Shown piece by piece: positions 32,997 through 43,559 of a DNA stretch of 64,000 nt. Position 1 is the first letter of the stretch. Every line of letters starts with the position of its first letter. Source of the stretch: Tepidimonas alkaliphilus. GTDB lineage: Bacteria > Pseudomonadota > Gammaproteobacteria > Burkholderiales > Burkholderiaceae_C. The notes beneath the pieces were generated by a model, which saw nothing but the letters and a program-made list of their open reading frames with translations, had not been told where the DNA came from and searched no databases. The stretch spans positions 1 through 64,000 of the forward strand of contig NZ_VJNB01000010.1 in assembly GCF_007556595.1 (NCBI RefSeq). Direction: 5' to 3'. The position numbers and the translations under genes are program-made.

Positions 32997-33980
32997 ATGC
33001 GCTTCATCACCCGCTGTCCGTCATGCGGCACGTGGTTTCGTGTCGTGGCCGATCAGCTCAAGATCGCCGACGGCTGGGTGCGTTGCGGGCGCTGCCACCA
33101 CGTCTTCGATGCGTCCGTCCAGCTGCGGCCCGAAAGCGAAGGCGCGCTGGCAAGCGCAACCCTCGCCAGCTCGGTGTTGGCGTCCGGCTCGCACCGCCCC
33201 AATCCCCCGATTGAACCGGCGGAGCAACCGTCCACGCCAGCGCCGCCGACCGATTCATCCACCTTGCCTGGGGTCGGCAGCGAGCAAGACGACCCCGCGG
33301 CTGCGCAAACCCCCGAGGCGGTATCGTCCACGCCTGCGCCGGCCTGCGATGGGGGCAGCGCGGCAATCGAACAAGATCCATCGGCTGTGACCGCAGCGGG
33401 TGAGGCTGCTCCCAACGCCTTGCATGGGCTGCCGCGCGGCGCCGCCGCGGCGCAGGAGTCAGAGCCAACTTTCGTGCGCTCGGCACGGCGACGGGCGCGC
33501 TGGCGGCATCCGGCGGTGCGGGCGCTGTTGGCGTTGCTGGCGCTGGGGTTGTCTGCGCTGCTGGCGGCTCAGGTGGCTTGGCTGGCCCGCGAGCCGCTGC
33601 TGGCGCGCTGGCCAGCTTGGCAGCCGCTGCTGGCGGCGGCGTGCGCGCGGCTGGGGTGCGAGCTGGGGCCCCGACCCGCGGCGCACCGCGTGGTGGTCGA
33701 AGGCTCGGCGCTGTTGCGGCGCGCCCCGGATCGCTACAGTTTTCAATTGGTGCTGCGCAATCCCACCTCCACCGACATCGCCGCGCCGGCGTTGGAGCTG
33801 ACCTTGCTGGATGAGCAGCAGCAACCGATGGTTCGTCGCGTATGGCTGCCGGCCGAATGGCCGCAACCCTTGGCCGTGCTGGCGGCGGGGCAGGAATGGC
33901 CGCTGCTGTTGGAGCTGGCGTTTGATCACCCGCAGGCTGGCCGCATGAGCGGCTACCAAGTGGTGCTGTTTGACCCTTGA
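32997..33980 (+). CDS. Zinc-ribbon DUF3426 membrane protein
   Basis: A 327-residue protein. Residues 5-37 are an MJ0042-type zinc ribbon (Cys7, Cys10, Cys30, Cys33). A long Ser/Pro/Ala-rich, low-complexity linker (about 45-160) leads to an Arg-rich patch (RSARRRARWR, 161-170) and one membrane helix (about 173-196). The C-terminal DUF3426 domain then lies across the membrane. The start at 32997 places the first zinc cysteine where homologues have it. Function unknown; it usually follows prmA in Burkholderiales. Its stop overlaps the region just before the PfkB kinase gene. Confidence 0.85.
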   Translation: MRFITRCPSCGTWFRVVADQLKIADGWVRCGRCHHVFDASVQLRPESEGALASATLASSVLASGSHRPNPPIEPAEQPSTPAPPTDSSTLPGVGSEQDDPAAAQTPEAVSSTPAPACDGGSAAIEQDPSAVTAAGEAAPNALHGLPRGAAAAQESEPTFVRSARRRARWRHPAVRALLALLALGLSALLAAQVAWLAREPLLARWPAWQPLLAAACARLGCELGPRPAAHRVVVEGSALLRRAPDRYSFQLVLRNPTSTDIAAPALELTLLDEQQQPMVRRVWLPAEWPQPLAVLAAGQEWPLLLELAFDHPQAGRMSGYQVVLFDP

Positions 33981-33991
33981 ACCAAGCCATC

Positions 33992-34894
33992 ATGACCATT
34001 CTCGTTTGCGGTTCCCTGGCCTTCGACACCATCATGGACTTCGAGGGCCGTTTCGCCGACCACATCCTGCCGGATCAGCTGCACATCCTCAACGTCGCCT
34101 TCCTTGTGCCAGCCCTGCGGCGCGAGTTTGGCGGCTGCGCCGGCAACATCGCCTACGGCCTGCGTCAGCTTGGCGCCGCGGTGCGTCCAGTGGCCACGTT
34201 GGGGGCGGACGGCCAAGACTACCTGCAGCGGCTGCGTGCGCTAGGGGTGGACGTCTCGGCCGTGCGTGTGCTGCCGCAGCACTACACCGCGCAGGCGATG
34301 ATCATGACCGACCGCGACAACAACCAGATCACCGCCTTTCACCCCGGCGCGATGGCGCTGGCGCACACCAACCCAATCACCGACACCGCCGGGGTGCGGC
34401 TGGCGATCCTGTCGCCGGACGGTAAACAGGCCACCTGGGAGCACGCGCATCAGCTGCATGCCGCAGGCGTGCCGTTTGTGTTCGACCCTGGCCAGGGCCT
34501 GCCGCTGTTCGACGGTGAGGAGTTGCGCCGCTTGCTGGAGCTGGCCGACTGGGCGGCGCTGAACGACTATGAGGCGCGGCTGCTGTGCGACCGCACCGGG
34601 CTGACCCTGGCGGCGCTGTCGCAGCGGTTGCGCGCCTTAGTCGTAACGCTGGGCGAGCACGGCTGCGAAGTCTGGCAAGGGGGACAGCGCACCGTGGTGC
34701 CCGGCGAGCGCGCCTCAGCGGTGGTCGATCCCACCGGCTGCGGCGACGCCTTTCGCGCCGCGTTGCTGCACGGTCTGGCCAACGGTTGGGATATTGTGGA
34801 GGCCGCACGGCTCGGCAACCGCCTTGGCGCGATCAAAGTCGCCAGCCGTGGCGGGCAAAATTGGTGTCTGTCTGCGCGCTCAGCTGCCAACTAG
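33992..34894 (+). CDS. PfkB-family sugar/nucleoside kinase
   Basis: A 300-residue ribokinase-fold kinase. FGGCAGNIAYGLRQLGA is the N-terminal substrate/glycine region and VVDPTGCGDAFRAALL carries the catalytic Asp and anion hole. Closest in style to adenosine kinase-like members of betaproteobacteria; the substrate (adenosine or a sugar) is not determined. The ATG at 33992 is preferred over the TTG at 33977, which overlaps the previous stop. Confidence 0.88.
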   Translation: MTILVCGSLAFDTIMDFEGRFADHILPDQLHILNVAFLVPALRREFGGCAGNIAYGLRQLGAAVRPVATLGADGQDYLQRLRALGVDVSAVRVLPQHYTAQAMIMTDRDNNQITAFHPGAMALAHTNPITDTAGVRLAILSPDGKQATWEHAHQLHAAGVPFVFDPGQGLPLFDGEELRRLLELADWAALNDYEARLLCDRTGLTLAALSQRLRALVVTLGEHGCEVWQGGQRTVVPGERASAVVDPTGCGDAFRAALLHGLANGWDIVEAARLGNRLGAIKVASRGGQNWCLSARSAAN

Positions 34895-34961
34895 GCGAGC
34901 GCCGCGGCGCGCCAAGCGCGGGGCGACGCGGCGGCGGCTGCCACCCACACCGCTGTGCCGA

Positions 34962-35774
34962 TCAGGGCCGCGCCCCGGTCGGGAAGGGCCACGCAGCTTG
35001 ACTGGACAGCTTGGTGCGCGCAGCCGGCTCGGCGGGCTGGCTTGGCTTGGCGCGAGCACGCGCTGGGCTGCGACCCCTCGATGCAGCAGGGGGCGCCGAC
35101 GCAGCGGTGGTTGAGGTCTTGGGCTCAGCGGTTTTCTGGGCGGGTAAGGAATGGGCGTCTTGGCGGGAAGCATCCTCGCGCTGAGCCGATTCGGTCTTCT
35201 TCGCCTTGTCCTTGGCCGGCTTTTGGGCTTTGGCTTTTTTCTCGGTTTTGACGGCGGGGGTGGCTGCCTCCAGGTCGGCTTCCTTTTGTTTGGATTTTTT
35301 CTTCTTTTTCTTTTTCTCGCTGGATGCCTCGGCCACCGTTTCCAGCAAGACTTCGTTCTTGTCCTTGGCTTTTTTCTTTTTGGATGCCTTCACCCCCTCG
35401 GGGGCGGCCTTGGCGGGCTCGGTGGCGGCCGGGGCTGGCTGAGCCGCTTGGATCTCTTTGGTTTTCTTGGCCTTGACGGGGCTGTCAGCCGCTGGCGCGG
35501 CGCGGCTTGCGGAGGCCGTCGGTTGCGCCGCAGGCGAAGAGACGGGTTTGCGGCGACGCGACGATCCTGGGGTTACGCCGGCTGGATCGATGGACGCGGC
35601 GGAAGCAGGCGGTGTGTCAAGCGGCTGCGCGGCAGCGGCGGAGGTGGCCCGACGCGTGCGGGTCGCTTGAGCGGCGCGGGCTTGAGCCTGTTCGGGCGCG
35701 GCGGTGGCGGGGGCTTTTTTGCTTTTGGGCGCCTGCGGCTGCGCCGCCGCGACGGCTTTTTTTGAGGTGGCCAT
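34962..35774 (-). CDS. Histone H1-like Lys/Ala/Pro-rich DNA-binding protein
   Basis: A 270-residue low-complexity basic protein. Lys runs (ASKKKKAKDKN, EKKKKKKKSK), Ala-Lys-Pro spacing and scattered SRGRSPARARAKP-type Arg patches recall eukaryotic H1 tails and the bacterial H1-like proteins of Bordetella and relatives. No globular domain is seen. The ATG at 35774 has an AGGAG Shine-Dalgarno 6 bases upstream. Likely a nucleoid or RNA-binding protein. It lies after nrdB on the same strand (81 bp), a position seen in other Burkholderiales. The 67 bp to the PfkB gene holds no obvious terminator. Confidence 0.8.
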   Translation of the reverse strand: MATSKKAVAAAQPQAPKSKKAPATAAPEQAQARAAQATRTRRATSAAAAQPLDTPPASAASIDPAGVTPGSSRRRKPVSSPAAQPTASASRAAPAADSPVKAKKTKEIQAAQPAPAATEPAKAAPEGVKASKKKKAKDKNEVLLETVAEASSEKKKKKKKSKQKEADLEAATPAVKTEKKAKAQKPAKDKAKKTESAQREDASRQDAHSLPAQKTAEPKTSTTAASAPPAASRGRSPARARAKPSQPAEPAARTKLSSQAAWPFPTGARP

Positions 35775-35855
35775 CAAGGTCTCCTGTCGGTCGGGTGGTT
35801 GAAAGACGGGTTCAATCCCGAGAACGCCAGACCGAGCAGCCGCCGCGCGGGCGCG

Positions 35856-37109
35856 TCAATCCCACGACAGCGTGCCGCCCGACTGGTATTCGATGACGCG
35901 GGTTTCAAAAAAGTTGCGTTCTTTTTTCAGGTCAATCATCTCGCTCATCCACGGAAACGGGTTGTCTTCGTTCGGGAAGAGCGGCTCTAGCCCGATTTGC
36001 GTGGCGCGGCGGTTGGCGATGTAGCGCAGGTAGCCCTTGAACATGCTGGCGTTCAAGCCCAGCACGCCGCGCGGCATGGTGTCCTCGGCGTAGCGGTATT
36101 CGAGTTCGACGGCGGTCAGGAACAGCTCCTTGATCTCTTGCCGGAACTCCGGCGTCCATAGGTGCGGATTTTCCAGCTTGAGCTGGTTGATCATGTCGAT
36201 GCCGAAATTGCAGTGCATCGACTCGTCGCGCAGGATGTATTGATACTGCTCCGCCGCGCCGGTCATTTTGTTTTGCCGCCCCAGCGCCAGGATCTGCGTG
36301 AAGCCGACGTAGAAGAACAGTCCCTCCATCAGGCAGGCGAAGACGATCAGCGATTTCAGCAGCTTTTGGTCGTTTTCCGGCGTGCCGGTCTTGAACGCCG
36401 GGTCCATGATCGCGTCGATAAACGGAATCAAGAATTCATCTTTGTCGCGGATCGACGGGATTTCGTGGTAGGCGTTGAAAATTTCGCCTTCATCCAGCCC
36501 GAGCGACTCGACGATGTATTGGTAGGCGTGGGTGTGAATGGCCTCCTCGAACGCCTGGCGCAGCAGGAACTGGCGGCATTCCGGCGCGGTGATGTGGCGG
36601 TAGGTGCCCAACACAATGTTGTTGGCCGCCAGGCTGTCTGCGGTGACAAAGAAACCCAGGTTGCGCTTGACGATGCGGCGCTCGTCCTCGGTCAGGCCGT
36701 TGGGGTCTTTCCACAGCGCGATGTCGCGCGACATGTTGATCTCCTGCGGCATCCAGTGGTTGGCGCAGGAGGCCAGGTATTTTTCCCAGGCCCACTTGTA
36801 TTTAAATGGCACCAGCTGGTTGACATCGGTCTGGCCGTTGATGATGCGCTTGTCGGCGACGTTGACGCGACGGTAGCTCGCCGCTTGCGCGCGCGTGGCC
36901 TGCGTGGGGCCGCTGACGATCGGGGCGACGGGCGCTGCCGTCTCGGTGGCGCGGGGGGGCTGCGGCGGGACGTGGCCGAAGCCTCTGCTGGAGGGCAGCA
37001 CAGGTTGCAACCCAAGCGCGCCCACCCCCGGGTAGGGCTGGCCGCCGCCCATCGAGGCGCGGGCCGGGGAGGGCGTGACGGTGGGGGTATCGTCGTCCCA
37101 GCTCAGCAT
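35856..37109 (-). CDS. nrdB: Ribonucleoside-diphosphate reductase class Ia, beta subunit
   Basis: A 417-residue radical-generating subunit. Di-iron ligand region [15 protein letters not shown] and the second DESMHCNFG motif are intact. The N-terminal 85 residues are Pro/Gly-rich and non-conserved, an extension typical of betaproteobacterial NrdB. The start at 37109 has a GGAG Shine-Dalgarno; the long open frame upstream crosses nrdA in another frame and is not coding. It follows nrdA by 113 bp. Confidence 0.96.
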   Translation of the reverse strand: MLSWDDDTPTVTPSPARASMGGGQPYPGVGALGLQPVLPSSRGFGHVPPQPPRATETAAPVAPIVSGPTQATRAQAASYRRVNVADKRIINGQTDVNQLVPFKYKWAWEKYLASCANHWMPQEINMSRDIALWKDPNGLTEDERRIVKRNLGFFVTADSLAANNIVLGTYRHITAPECRQFLLRQAFEEAIHTHAYQYIVESLGLDEGEIFNAYHEIPSIRDKDEFLIPFIDAIMDPAFKTGTPENDQKLLKSLIVFACLMEGLFFYVGFTQILALGRQNKMTGAAEQYQYILRDESMHCNFGIDMINQLKLENPHLWTPEFRQEIKELFLTAVELEYRYAEDTMPRGVLGLNASMFKGYLRYIANRRATQIGLEPLFPNEDNPFPWMSEMIDLKKERNFFETRVIEYQSGGTLSWD

Positions 37110-37175
37110 GATGCACTCCAATCGTGATGGATTATTCGAGGATGTCGATGGCTTGACAAGAGCAGGGCGGGCGGC

Positions 37176-37191
37176 CCCTGCCGTGGCAGGG
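37176..37191 (-). repeat. Hairpin in the nrdA-nrdB intergenic spacer
   Basis: A 7-bp perfect inverted repeat (37176-37182 with 37185-37191) separated by 2 bases, in the 113-bp gap. There is no T tract, so it is not a standard terminator; it could stabilise or process the nrdAB message. Confidence 0.4.
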
Positions 37192-37222
37192 CGCCTTTCC
37201 GCCCAGATTGCGGCGCGCGGCG

Positions 37223-40093
37223 TTACTGACAGGCTTCGCAGCCGGGGTCGTCCAGGGCGCAGAACTTGATGTCGGTGGCCGGCTCGGCCATCGCCACGGC
37301 CGGCGTGCCCACTCCAGCGGCGGGCACGGCGTTGAGCGCGCCGCTGCGCACGGTGGCTTTCTCGGCGTGGGTGGCGCCGGTGGTGCGCAGGTAGTAAGTG
37401 GTCTTCAGGCCGCGGATCCAGGCCAGCTTGTAGGTTTCGTCCAGCTTCTTGCCGGAGGCGCCGGCCATGTAGATGTTGAGGCTTTGCGCCTGGTCGATCC
37501 ACTTCTGGCGCCGCGCGGCGGCTTCCACCAGCCACACCGGCTCGATCTCGAAGGCGGTGCGGTAGAGCTCCTTGAGCTCGCGCGGCACGCGGTCGATCGG
37601 CCACAGCGAGCCGTCGAAGTGCTTCAGATCCATGATCATCACCTCGTCCCACAGGCCCAGGCGCTTGAGGTCCCGCACCAGGTAGTGGTTGATGACGGTG
37701 AACTCGCCGGAGAGGTTGGACTTGACCGACAGGTTGCCGAAGCACGGCTCGATCGAGGCATCGACCCCGACGATGTTGGAGATGGTGGCGGTGGGCGCAA
37801 TCGCCACGCAGTTGGAATTGCGCATGCCGTCGCGCTGGATCTTGGCGCGCAGCGCGTCCCAGTCCAGCGTGCGCGAGCGATCCACCTCCAGGTAGCCGCC
37901 GCGCTCCTGCGCCAGCAGGTCCAGCGTATCCGGCGGCAGGATGCCGCGATCCCACAGCGAGCCTTTGAAGGTGGAGTAGCGGCCGCGCTCCACCGCCAGG
38001 TCGCTGCTGGCCCAGTAGGCGTAGTAGCACACCGCCTCCATCGAGCGGTCGGCGAACTCCACCGCCTCCGGTGAGGCGTAGGGGATGCGCATTTCATATA
38101 GCGCATCCTGAAAGCCCATGATGCCCAGCCCCACCGGACGGTGGCGCAGGTTGGAGGTGCGCGCTTTGTTGACCGCGTAGTAGTTGATGTCGATCACGTT
38201 GTCGAGCATGCGCATGGCCACCGTGATGGTGCGCTTGAGCTTGTCGTGATCGAGTTCCTTGCCATTGGGGCCGTCTTTGAGGTGCTGCACCAGGTTGATC
38301 GAGCCGAGGTTGCAGACCGCGATCTCGGTGTCGCTGGTGTTGAGCGTGATTTCGGTGCACAGGTTGGAGGAGTGCACGACGCCGACGTGCTGCTGCGGGC
38401 TGCGGATGTTGCACGGATCCTTGAAGGTGATCCACGGGTGCCCGGTCTCGAACAGCATGGTCAGCATCTTGCGCCAGAGGTCGACGGCGCGCACCTTCTT
38501 GCACGGCTGAATTTCGCCGCGCGCGGCCTTCTCCTCGTAGGCGACGTAAGCCTCCTCAAACGCCTTGCCGACCTTGTCGTGCAGATCCGGCACGCTGGAC
38601 GGCGAAAACAGCGTCCAGTCGCCGTTTTCCATCACGCGCTTCATGAACAGGTCCGGGATCCAGTTGGCGGTGTTCATGTCGTGCGTGCGGCGGCGGTCGT
38701 CGCCGGTGTTCTTGCGCAGCTCCAGGAACTCCTCGATGTCGAGGTGCCAGGTCTCCAGGTAGCAGCACACCGCGCCCTTTCTCTTGCCGCCCTGGTTGAC
38801 GGCGACCGCCGTGTCGTTGACGACCTTCAGGAACGGCACCACGCCCTGGCTTTCGCCGTTGGTGCCCTTGATGTGGCTGCCCAGCGCGCGCACGCGCGTC
38901 CAGTCGTTGCCGAGCCCCCCGGCAAACTTGGACAGCAGGGCGTTTTCTTTGATGGCGTCGTAGATGCCTTCCAGGTCGTCCGGCACGGTGGTGAGGTAGC
39001 AGCTCGACAGCTGCGAGCGCAGCGTGCCGCTGTTGAACAGCGTGGGAGTGCTGCTCATGAAGTCGAAGCTGGAGAGCACCTCGTAGAACTCGATGGCGCG
39101 CGCCTCGCGGTCGATTTCATTGAGGGCCAGACCCATCGCCACGCGCATAAAAAACGCCTGCGGCAGCTCGATGCGGCGCTTGCGCACGTGCAGGAAGTAG
39201 CGGTCGTAGAGCGTTTGCAGGCCCAGATAGCCGAACTTGAGGTCGCGCTCAGGCTTGAGCGCCGCGCCCAGGCGGGCCAGGTCAAAGGTGAGCAGCTCGG
39301 GGTTGAGCAGCTCGGCTTCCACCCCTTTCTTGATGAAGGCGGGAAAGTATTCCGCGTAGCGCTCGCGCATCTGGGCGTGGGTGGTCTCTTCGCCCAGCAC
39401 CTCTTTGTAGATGGTGTGCAGCAGCAGCCGCGCGGTGACGTAGCTGTAATCCGGGTCGGTCTCGATTTTGGTGCGCGCGGCCAGGATCGCGGCCTTGTGC
39501 ACTTCCTCCATCGGTACGCCGTCGTAGAGGTTGCGCAGCGTCTCGGCCACGATCGGCTCGGCCTGCACGTCGCCTTGCAGCCCCTCGACCGCGGAGTGGA
39601 TCAGCGCCTTGAGCTTGTCGAGGTCGAGCGGACGGCGCTCGCCGCCATCGAGGACATGGATGACCGGCTGCGCCGGGGCGGCTGGCGCTTCGCCGCGCGC
39701 GGCGCGCTCCTGGGCGCGGCGCTCGCGATACAGCACGTAGGCGCGCGCGACCTCGTGGTGGCCGTCGCGCATCAGCGCCAGTTCGACCTGGTCCTGCACG
39801 TCCTCGATGTGGAAGGTGCCCCCTGCGGGACGCGAGCGCGTCAGCGCGCGCACCACCGTCTGCGTCAGGCGCTCCACCGTCTCGCGCACGCTGGCGCTGG
39901 CCGCGCCTTGCGGCCCGTGCACGGCCAAAAACGCCTTGGTCATGGCGATGGCGATCTTGGCCGGCTCAAACGGCACCACGGCGCCGTTGCGGCGGATGAT
40001 CTGGTAGTTCGGCAGCGTCGTGCTGCTGGTGGCGCGCGGCGCCTCGGCGCCGGTGCTGGAGACGGTGGCGGCAGGGGAGAGGGTGGTCTGCAT
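37223..40093 (-). CDS. nrdA: Ribonucleoside-diphosphate reductase class Ia, alpha subunit
   Basis: A 956-residue catalytic subunit. Two ATP-cone domains in tandem occur at the N-terminus: [20 protein letters not shown] at about 35-55, and a second beginning [18 protein letters not shown] near 145. The reductase barrel follows, and the chain ends with a mobile Cys pair (CEAC). Two cones suggest extended allosteric control by ATP/dATP. The start at 40093 (MQTTL) is used; an in-frame ATG 12 bp upstream is possible. It is preceded by two NrdR boxes. Confidence 0.96.
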   Translation of the reverse strand: MQTTLSPAATVSSTGAEAPRATSSTTLPNYQIIRRNGAVVPFEPAKIAIAMTKAFLAVHGPQGAASASVRETVERLTQTVVRALTRSRPAGGTFHIEDVQDQVELALMRDGHHEVARAYVLYRERRAQERAARGEAPAAPAQPVIHVLDGGERRPLDLDKLKALIHSAVEGLQGDVQAEPIVAETLRNLYDGVPMEEVHKAAILAARTKIETDPDYSYVTARLLLHTIYKEVLGEETTHAQMRERYAEYFPAFIKKGVEAELLNPELLTFDLARLGAALKPERDLKFGYLGLQTLYDRYFLHVRKRRIELPQAFFMRVAMGLALNEIDREARAIEFYEVLSSFDFMSSTPTLFNSGTLRSQLSSCYLTTVPDDLEGIYDAIKENALLSKFAGGLGNDWTRVRALGSHIKGTNGESQGVVPFLKVVNDTAVAVNQGGKRKGAVCCYLETWHLDIEEFLELRKNTGDDRRRTHDMNTANWIPDLFMKRVMENGDWTLFSPSSVPDLHDKVGKAFEEAYVAYEEKAARGEIQPCKKVRAVDLWRKMLTMLFETGHPWITFKDPCNIRSPQQHVGVVHSSNLCTEITLNTSDTEIAVCNLGSINLVQHLKDGPNGKELDHDKLKRTITVAMRMLDNVIDINYYAVNKARTSNLRHRPVGLGIMGFQDALYEMRIPYASPEAVEFADRSMEAVCYYAYWASSDLAVERGRYSTFKGSLWDRGILPPDTLDLLAQERGGYLEVDRSRTLDWDALRAKIQRDGMRNSNCVAIAPTATISNIVGVDASIEPCFGNLSVKSNLSGEFTVINHYLVRDLKRLGLWDEVMIMDLKHFDGSLWPIDRVPRELKELYRTAFEIEPVWLVEAAARRQKWIDQAQSLNIYMAGASGKKLDETYKLAWIRGLKTTYYLRTTGATHAEKATVRSGALNAVPAAGVGTPAVAMAEPATDIKFCALDDPGCEACQ

Positions 40094-40139
40094 GGTTCCT
40101 CGCACGGGTCGTCGTGGGACGTCGGGGCGATGCCGTCAG

Positions 40140-40187
40140 ACACTAGATCTAGTGTCTGAGGCACCGCCGAAACACTAGCGGTAGTGT
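40140..40187 (-). promoter_or_regulatory. Tandem NrdR boxes upstream of nrdA
   Basis: Two 16-bp near-palindromes matching the NrdR consensus (acaCwAtATaTwGtgt). Box 1, 40140-40155, is the perfect palindrome ACACTAGATCTAGTGT. Box 2, 40172-40187, is ACACTAGCGGTAGTGT. Their centres are 32 bp apart, about three helical turns, the spacing typical of cooperative NrdR binding. NrdR represses nrd genes when (d)ATP is high. Confidence 0.9.
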
Positions 40188-40288
40188 AGCGGCTGTGCGC
40201 GACGCCGCGCGCGGCGGGATCCATCGAAAATTTCAACCGTGGCCGGCGCGGCCGATATCTGCGGGAGAACCCGCGGGCGTTCGCCGGC

Positions 40289-40912
40289 TCAGGCGCCGGG
40301 CACGGGGGGCTGGCCGCAGGCGTTCGGGCGGGCCGGCGCGTCGCTGGCGAACCACGCCGCCGGCCAGCCGGTCAGGCGGATCAACCGCGCCCAGTCGAAG
40401 CCAGGGCCGGGGTCACGTTTGCGCCCGGGGGCGACGTGCTCGTGCCCGGCCACCGCGCGCAGCGCCGGCAGGCGCTCGCGCAGCGCCGCCAGCAGTGCGG
40501 CCAGCGCCGCGTACTGAGCGTCGGTGAAGGCGTCCCCCTCCAGCCCCTCCAGCTCGATGCCGACCGAGAAGTCGTTGCAGTTGTCGTGCCCCTGCCACGA
40601 CGAGCGGCCAGCGTGCCAGGCGCGGCGGTTCAGCGCGACGAACTGCACGCACTCGCCGTCGCGGCGGATCAGAAAGTGGGCCGAGACTTCCAGCCCGCGG
40701 ATGCTCTCAAAATAGGGGTGCGCGTCCCAGTCCAGCGTGTTGGTGAACAGCCGCTCGATCCACGGGCCGCCGTACTCGCCCGGCGGCAGGCTGATGCTGT
40801 GCAGCACCACGAGCCATGGCTGCACGCCCGGCGGGCGCGGGCCGTGGTTGGGCGACGGCACGCGGCGCGCGCCAGGCAGCCAGCCGTCGTCGGGGTCGGG
40901 CAGCGCGGCCAT
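40289..40912 (-). CDS. ampD: 1,6-anhydro-N-acetylmuramyl-L-alanine amidase AmpD
   Basis: A 207-residue cytoplasmic zinc amidase of peptidoglycan recycling. Zinc ligands match AmpD: His38 in VVLHSIS, His157 in AGHEHVAPGRKRDPG and Asp167 in the same motif. The start at 40912 follows the gspF stop by 2 bp, so it is the last gene of the type II secretion run. Loss of AmpD activity in other bacteria induces ampC beta-lactamase; no ampC or ampR is nearby. Confidence 0.94.
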   Translation of the reverse strand: MAALPDPDDGWLPGARRVPSPNHGPRPPGVQPWLVVLHSISLPPGEYGGPWIERLFTNTLDWDAHPYFESIRGLEVSAHFLIRRDGECVQFVALNRRAWHAGRSSWQGHDNCNDFSVGIELEGLEGDAFTDAQYAALAALLAALRERLPALRAVAGHEHVAPGRKRDPGPGFDWARLIRLTGWPAAWFASDAPARPNACGQPPVPGA

Positions 40913-40914
40913 GG

Positions 40915-42117
40915 TCAGCGCACCAGCTGGTTGAGCTGGATGATCGGCAGCATCACCGCCAGCACGATCAGCAGCACCACGCCGCCCATGGCGATGATCA
41001 GCAGCGGCTCCAGCCACGTGGTCAGCCGCAGCAGGCGGCGCTGGGCGTCGTCGGCCAGCTGCTGCGCCGCGCGCTGCAGCAGGGGGCCGAGCTGGCCGGT
41101 CTGCTCGCCCAGCCGCGCAAACGTCACCAGCAGGCCGGCGAGCGCCGGGCGCGTGGCCAGCGCCGCGGCCAGCGGCGCGCCTTCGCGCACCAGCGCCAGT
41201 GCTTCGTGCACGTCGCGCTGGAGTGCGGTGTTGCGCAGCGTGTCGGCGGCGGTGGCCAGCGCCCGCAGCAGCGGCACCCCGGCCTGCACCAGCAGCGCCA
41301 GCGTCGCGGCCAGCCGCGCCACGTCGAGCTGGCGCGCCAGCCGCCCCAGCAGCGGCAGGCGCAGCCACGTGCGGTCCAGCGCCAGCCGCGCCGCCGGTTG
41401 CCGCCGCGCCAGCCGCCAGGCCGCCACCCCAGCGGCCAGCAGCGGCAGCAGCGTCCAGCCCCAGCCGCGCAGCCAGGCGCTCGCCTGCAGCACCAGCACC
41501 GTCAGCGTCGGCAGCGCGCGCTGGCCGCTGGCGAACGCCTGCGCCACCTGCGGCACGACGTAGGTCATCAGGAACACCACGATGACCAGCGCGAAGGCGG
41601 TGACGATGGCCGGGTACAGCAGCGCCGACAGGATGCGCTGGCGCAGCGCCTCGGTGGCCTCGCGCTCGTCGGCCAGGCGCTGCAGCACGGTGCCCAGGCG
41701 CCCGCTGGCTTCGCCGGCGGCCACGACCGCGCGGTACGGCGCATCGAACACGCGCGGATGGCGCGCAAGCGCCGCCGCCAGCGTGCTGCCGGCGTTGACC
41801 TCGGCGCGCAGCTCGGCGACGAGGGCCTGCTGCGCGGCGTCGTCGGCCTCGCGCGCGAGTTCGGCCAGCGCCCGCTCCAGCGGCAGGCCGCTGTCCACGA
41901 GCGCGGCCAATTGCCGCGTCCACGTCGCCAGCCGCGCCGCCGGCCAGCGGGGCGCGCCGCCACGGGCCGGGGCCGCTCCTTCGAGCGCCGTGACCTGCAG
42001 CGGCACCAGACCCTGCGCGCGCAACTGGGCGCGCGCGGCGCGCGCGTGTTCGGCCGCCAGCGTGCCGCGCTGGCGCCGTCCGTGCGCGTCGAGGGCCTGG
42101 TAGCGGAAGGTCGGCAT
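40915..42117 (-). CDS. gspF: Type II secretion inner-membrane platform protein GspF
   Basis: A 400-residue platform protein with two T2SSF repeats (TWTRQLAALVDSGLPLERAL near 85 and LAATLALLVQAGVPLLRAL near 290) and three hydrophobic segments. It follows gspE by 26 bp and is distinct from pilC at 27-28 kb. Confidence 0.95.
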   Translation of the reverse strand: MPTFRYQALDAHGRRQRGTLAAEHARAARAQLRAQGLVPLQVTALEGAAPARGGAPRWPAARLATWTRQLAALVDSGLPLERALAELAREADDAAQQALVAELRAEVNAGSTLAAALARHPRVFDAPYRAVVAAGEASGRLGTVLQRLADEREATEALRQRILSALLYPAIVTAFALVIVVFLMTYVVPQVAQAFASGQRALPTLTVLVLQASAWLRGWGWTLLPLLAAGVAAWRLARRQPAARLALDRTWLRLPLLGRLARQLDVARLAATLALLVQAGVPLLRALATAADTLRNTALQRDVHEALALVREGAPLAAALATRPALAGLLVTFARLGEQTGQLGPLLQRAAQQLADDAQRRLLRLTTWLEPLLIIAMGGVVLLIVLAVMLPIIQLNQLVR

Positions 42118-42143
42118 CGCGGGTCGGCAGGGCTTGGGGTCGC

Positions 42144-43559
42144 TCAGTCGCGCGTCACGCGCCAGACTTCCTCGGCGGTGGTGACGCCCTGCGCCACCAG
42201 CGCGTCGCCGGCCTGGCGCAGCGGCACCAGGCCGTGTTGCAGCGCGTGCGCGCGCAGCGCGGCTTCCGGCGCGCGGTCGTGGATCAGGGCGCGCAGGCCC
42301 TCATCGACCACCATCAGCTCGAACAGCCCCGTGCGCCCGGCGTAGCCGGCCTGGCCGCAGTCGGCGCAGCCGGCGCCGCCGCAGGCCGGGCAGACCTTGC
42401 GCACCAGCCGCTGCGCCAGCACGCCCAGCAGGGAACTCGCCAGCAAAAACGGCTCGATGCCCATGTCCACCAGGCGCGTGACGGCGCTGGGCGCGTCGTT
42501 GGTGTGCAGCGTGGCCAGCACCAGGTGGCCGGTCAGCGACGCCTGGATGGCGATCTGCGCGGTCTCCTGGTCGCGGATTTCGCCGATCATGATGACGTCG
42601 GGGTCCTGGCGCAGGATCGCGCGCAGCGCCGTGGCAAACGTCAGGTCGATCTTCGGGTTGACCTGCGTCTGGCCGATGCCGGGCAGCTCATATTCGATCG
42701 GGTCTTCCACCGTCATGATGTTGAGCCGCTGCGCGTCCAGGCGCTTCAGCGCCGCGTAGAGCGTGGTGGTCTTGCCGCTGCCGGTGGGGCCGGTGACGAG
42801 CACGATGCCGTGCGGCTGCGCGATGAGCCGCTCGAACGCCTGCAGCGTGGCGCCCTGCATGCCGACGGCCTCGAGGCTGAGCACGCCGTCGGACTTGTCC
42901 AGCAGGCGCAGCACCGCGCGCTCGCCGTGGGCGCTGGGCAGGGTGGAGACGCGCACGTCCACCGCGCGGCCTCCCAGCCGCAGGGCGATGCGGCCGTCCT
43001 GCGGCAGGCGCTTTTCGGCGATGTCGAGCTCGGCCATGATCTTCAGGCGCGAGATCAGCGCCGCGTGCAGCGCGCGGTTGGGCTGCACCACCTCGCGCAG
43101 CGTGCCATCGACGCGGAAGCGCACGCTGGAGTGGCGCTCGTAGGGCTCGATGTGGATGTCGCTGGCGCGCTCGCGCACCGCCTGTGTCAGCAGCGCGTTG
43201 AGCATGCGGATGATCGGCGCGTCGTCGGCGGCTTCGAGCAGATCCTCGATCTGCGGCAGCTCCTGCATCAGGCGCGACAGGTCGGCTTCGCTTTCGACCT
43301 CGCTGACGATGGCCGCAGCGGTGCTGCTGCCGTCGGCGTAGGCGGCCTGCAGCCGGGCGTCGAAGGCGGCGGCGGGTTCGCGCTGCAGCCGGCAGGGGCC
43401 ATGCACGCGCTGCGCCTCGGCGATGGCGGTCAGCTGCGCGGTGGGCAGAGGGGCCGTGGTGTCGGCGCGCACGATCAGCCAGCGCTCGCCGCGGTCCACG
43501 TGCAGCAGCACGCCGTGGGCGCGCGCCCAGGGGTAGGGGAGCGGATAGGCGGGGTTCAT
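42144..43559 (-). CDS. gspE: Type II secretion ATPase GspE
   Basis: A 471-residue secretion ATPase. A short N1 domain (about 1-100), then N2 and catalytic regions with Walker A GPTGSGKT (257-264), [17 protein letters not shown] and [13 protein letters not shown]. The C-terminal zinc site is [13 protein letters not shown], a four-cysteine cluster closer than usual. The start overlaps the end of gspD by 4 bp. Third PilB/GspE-type ATPase in the window. Confidence 0.95.
   Translation of the reverse strand: MNPAYPLPYPWARAHGVLLHVDRGERWLIVRADTTAPLPTAQLTAIAEAQRVHGPCRLQREPAAAFDARLQAAYADGSSTAAAIVSEVESEADLSRLMQELPQIEDLLEAADDAPIIRMLNALLTQAVRERASDIHIEPYERHSSVRFRVDGTLREVVQPNRALHAALISRLKIMAELDIAEKRLPQDGRIALRLGGRAVDVRVSTLPSAHGERAVLRLLDKSDGVLSLEAVGMQGATLQAFERLIAQPHGIVLVTGPTGSGKTTTLYAALKRLDAQRLNIMTVEDPIEYELPGIGQTQVNPKIDLTFATALRAILRQDPDVIMIGEIRDQETAQIAIQASLTGHLVLATLHTNDAPSAVTRLVDMGIEPFLLASSLLGVLAQRLVRKVCPACGGAGCADCGQAGYAGRTGLFELMVVDEGLRALIHDRAPEAALRAHALQHGLVPLRQAGDALVAQGVTTAEEVWRVTRD

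Noticed and set aside
37176-37191. Terminator between nrdA and nrdB
   Set aside because: The hairpin has a 2-base loop and no T run; nrdA and nrdB are probably cotranscribed, so it is listed only as an inverted repeat.
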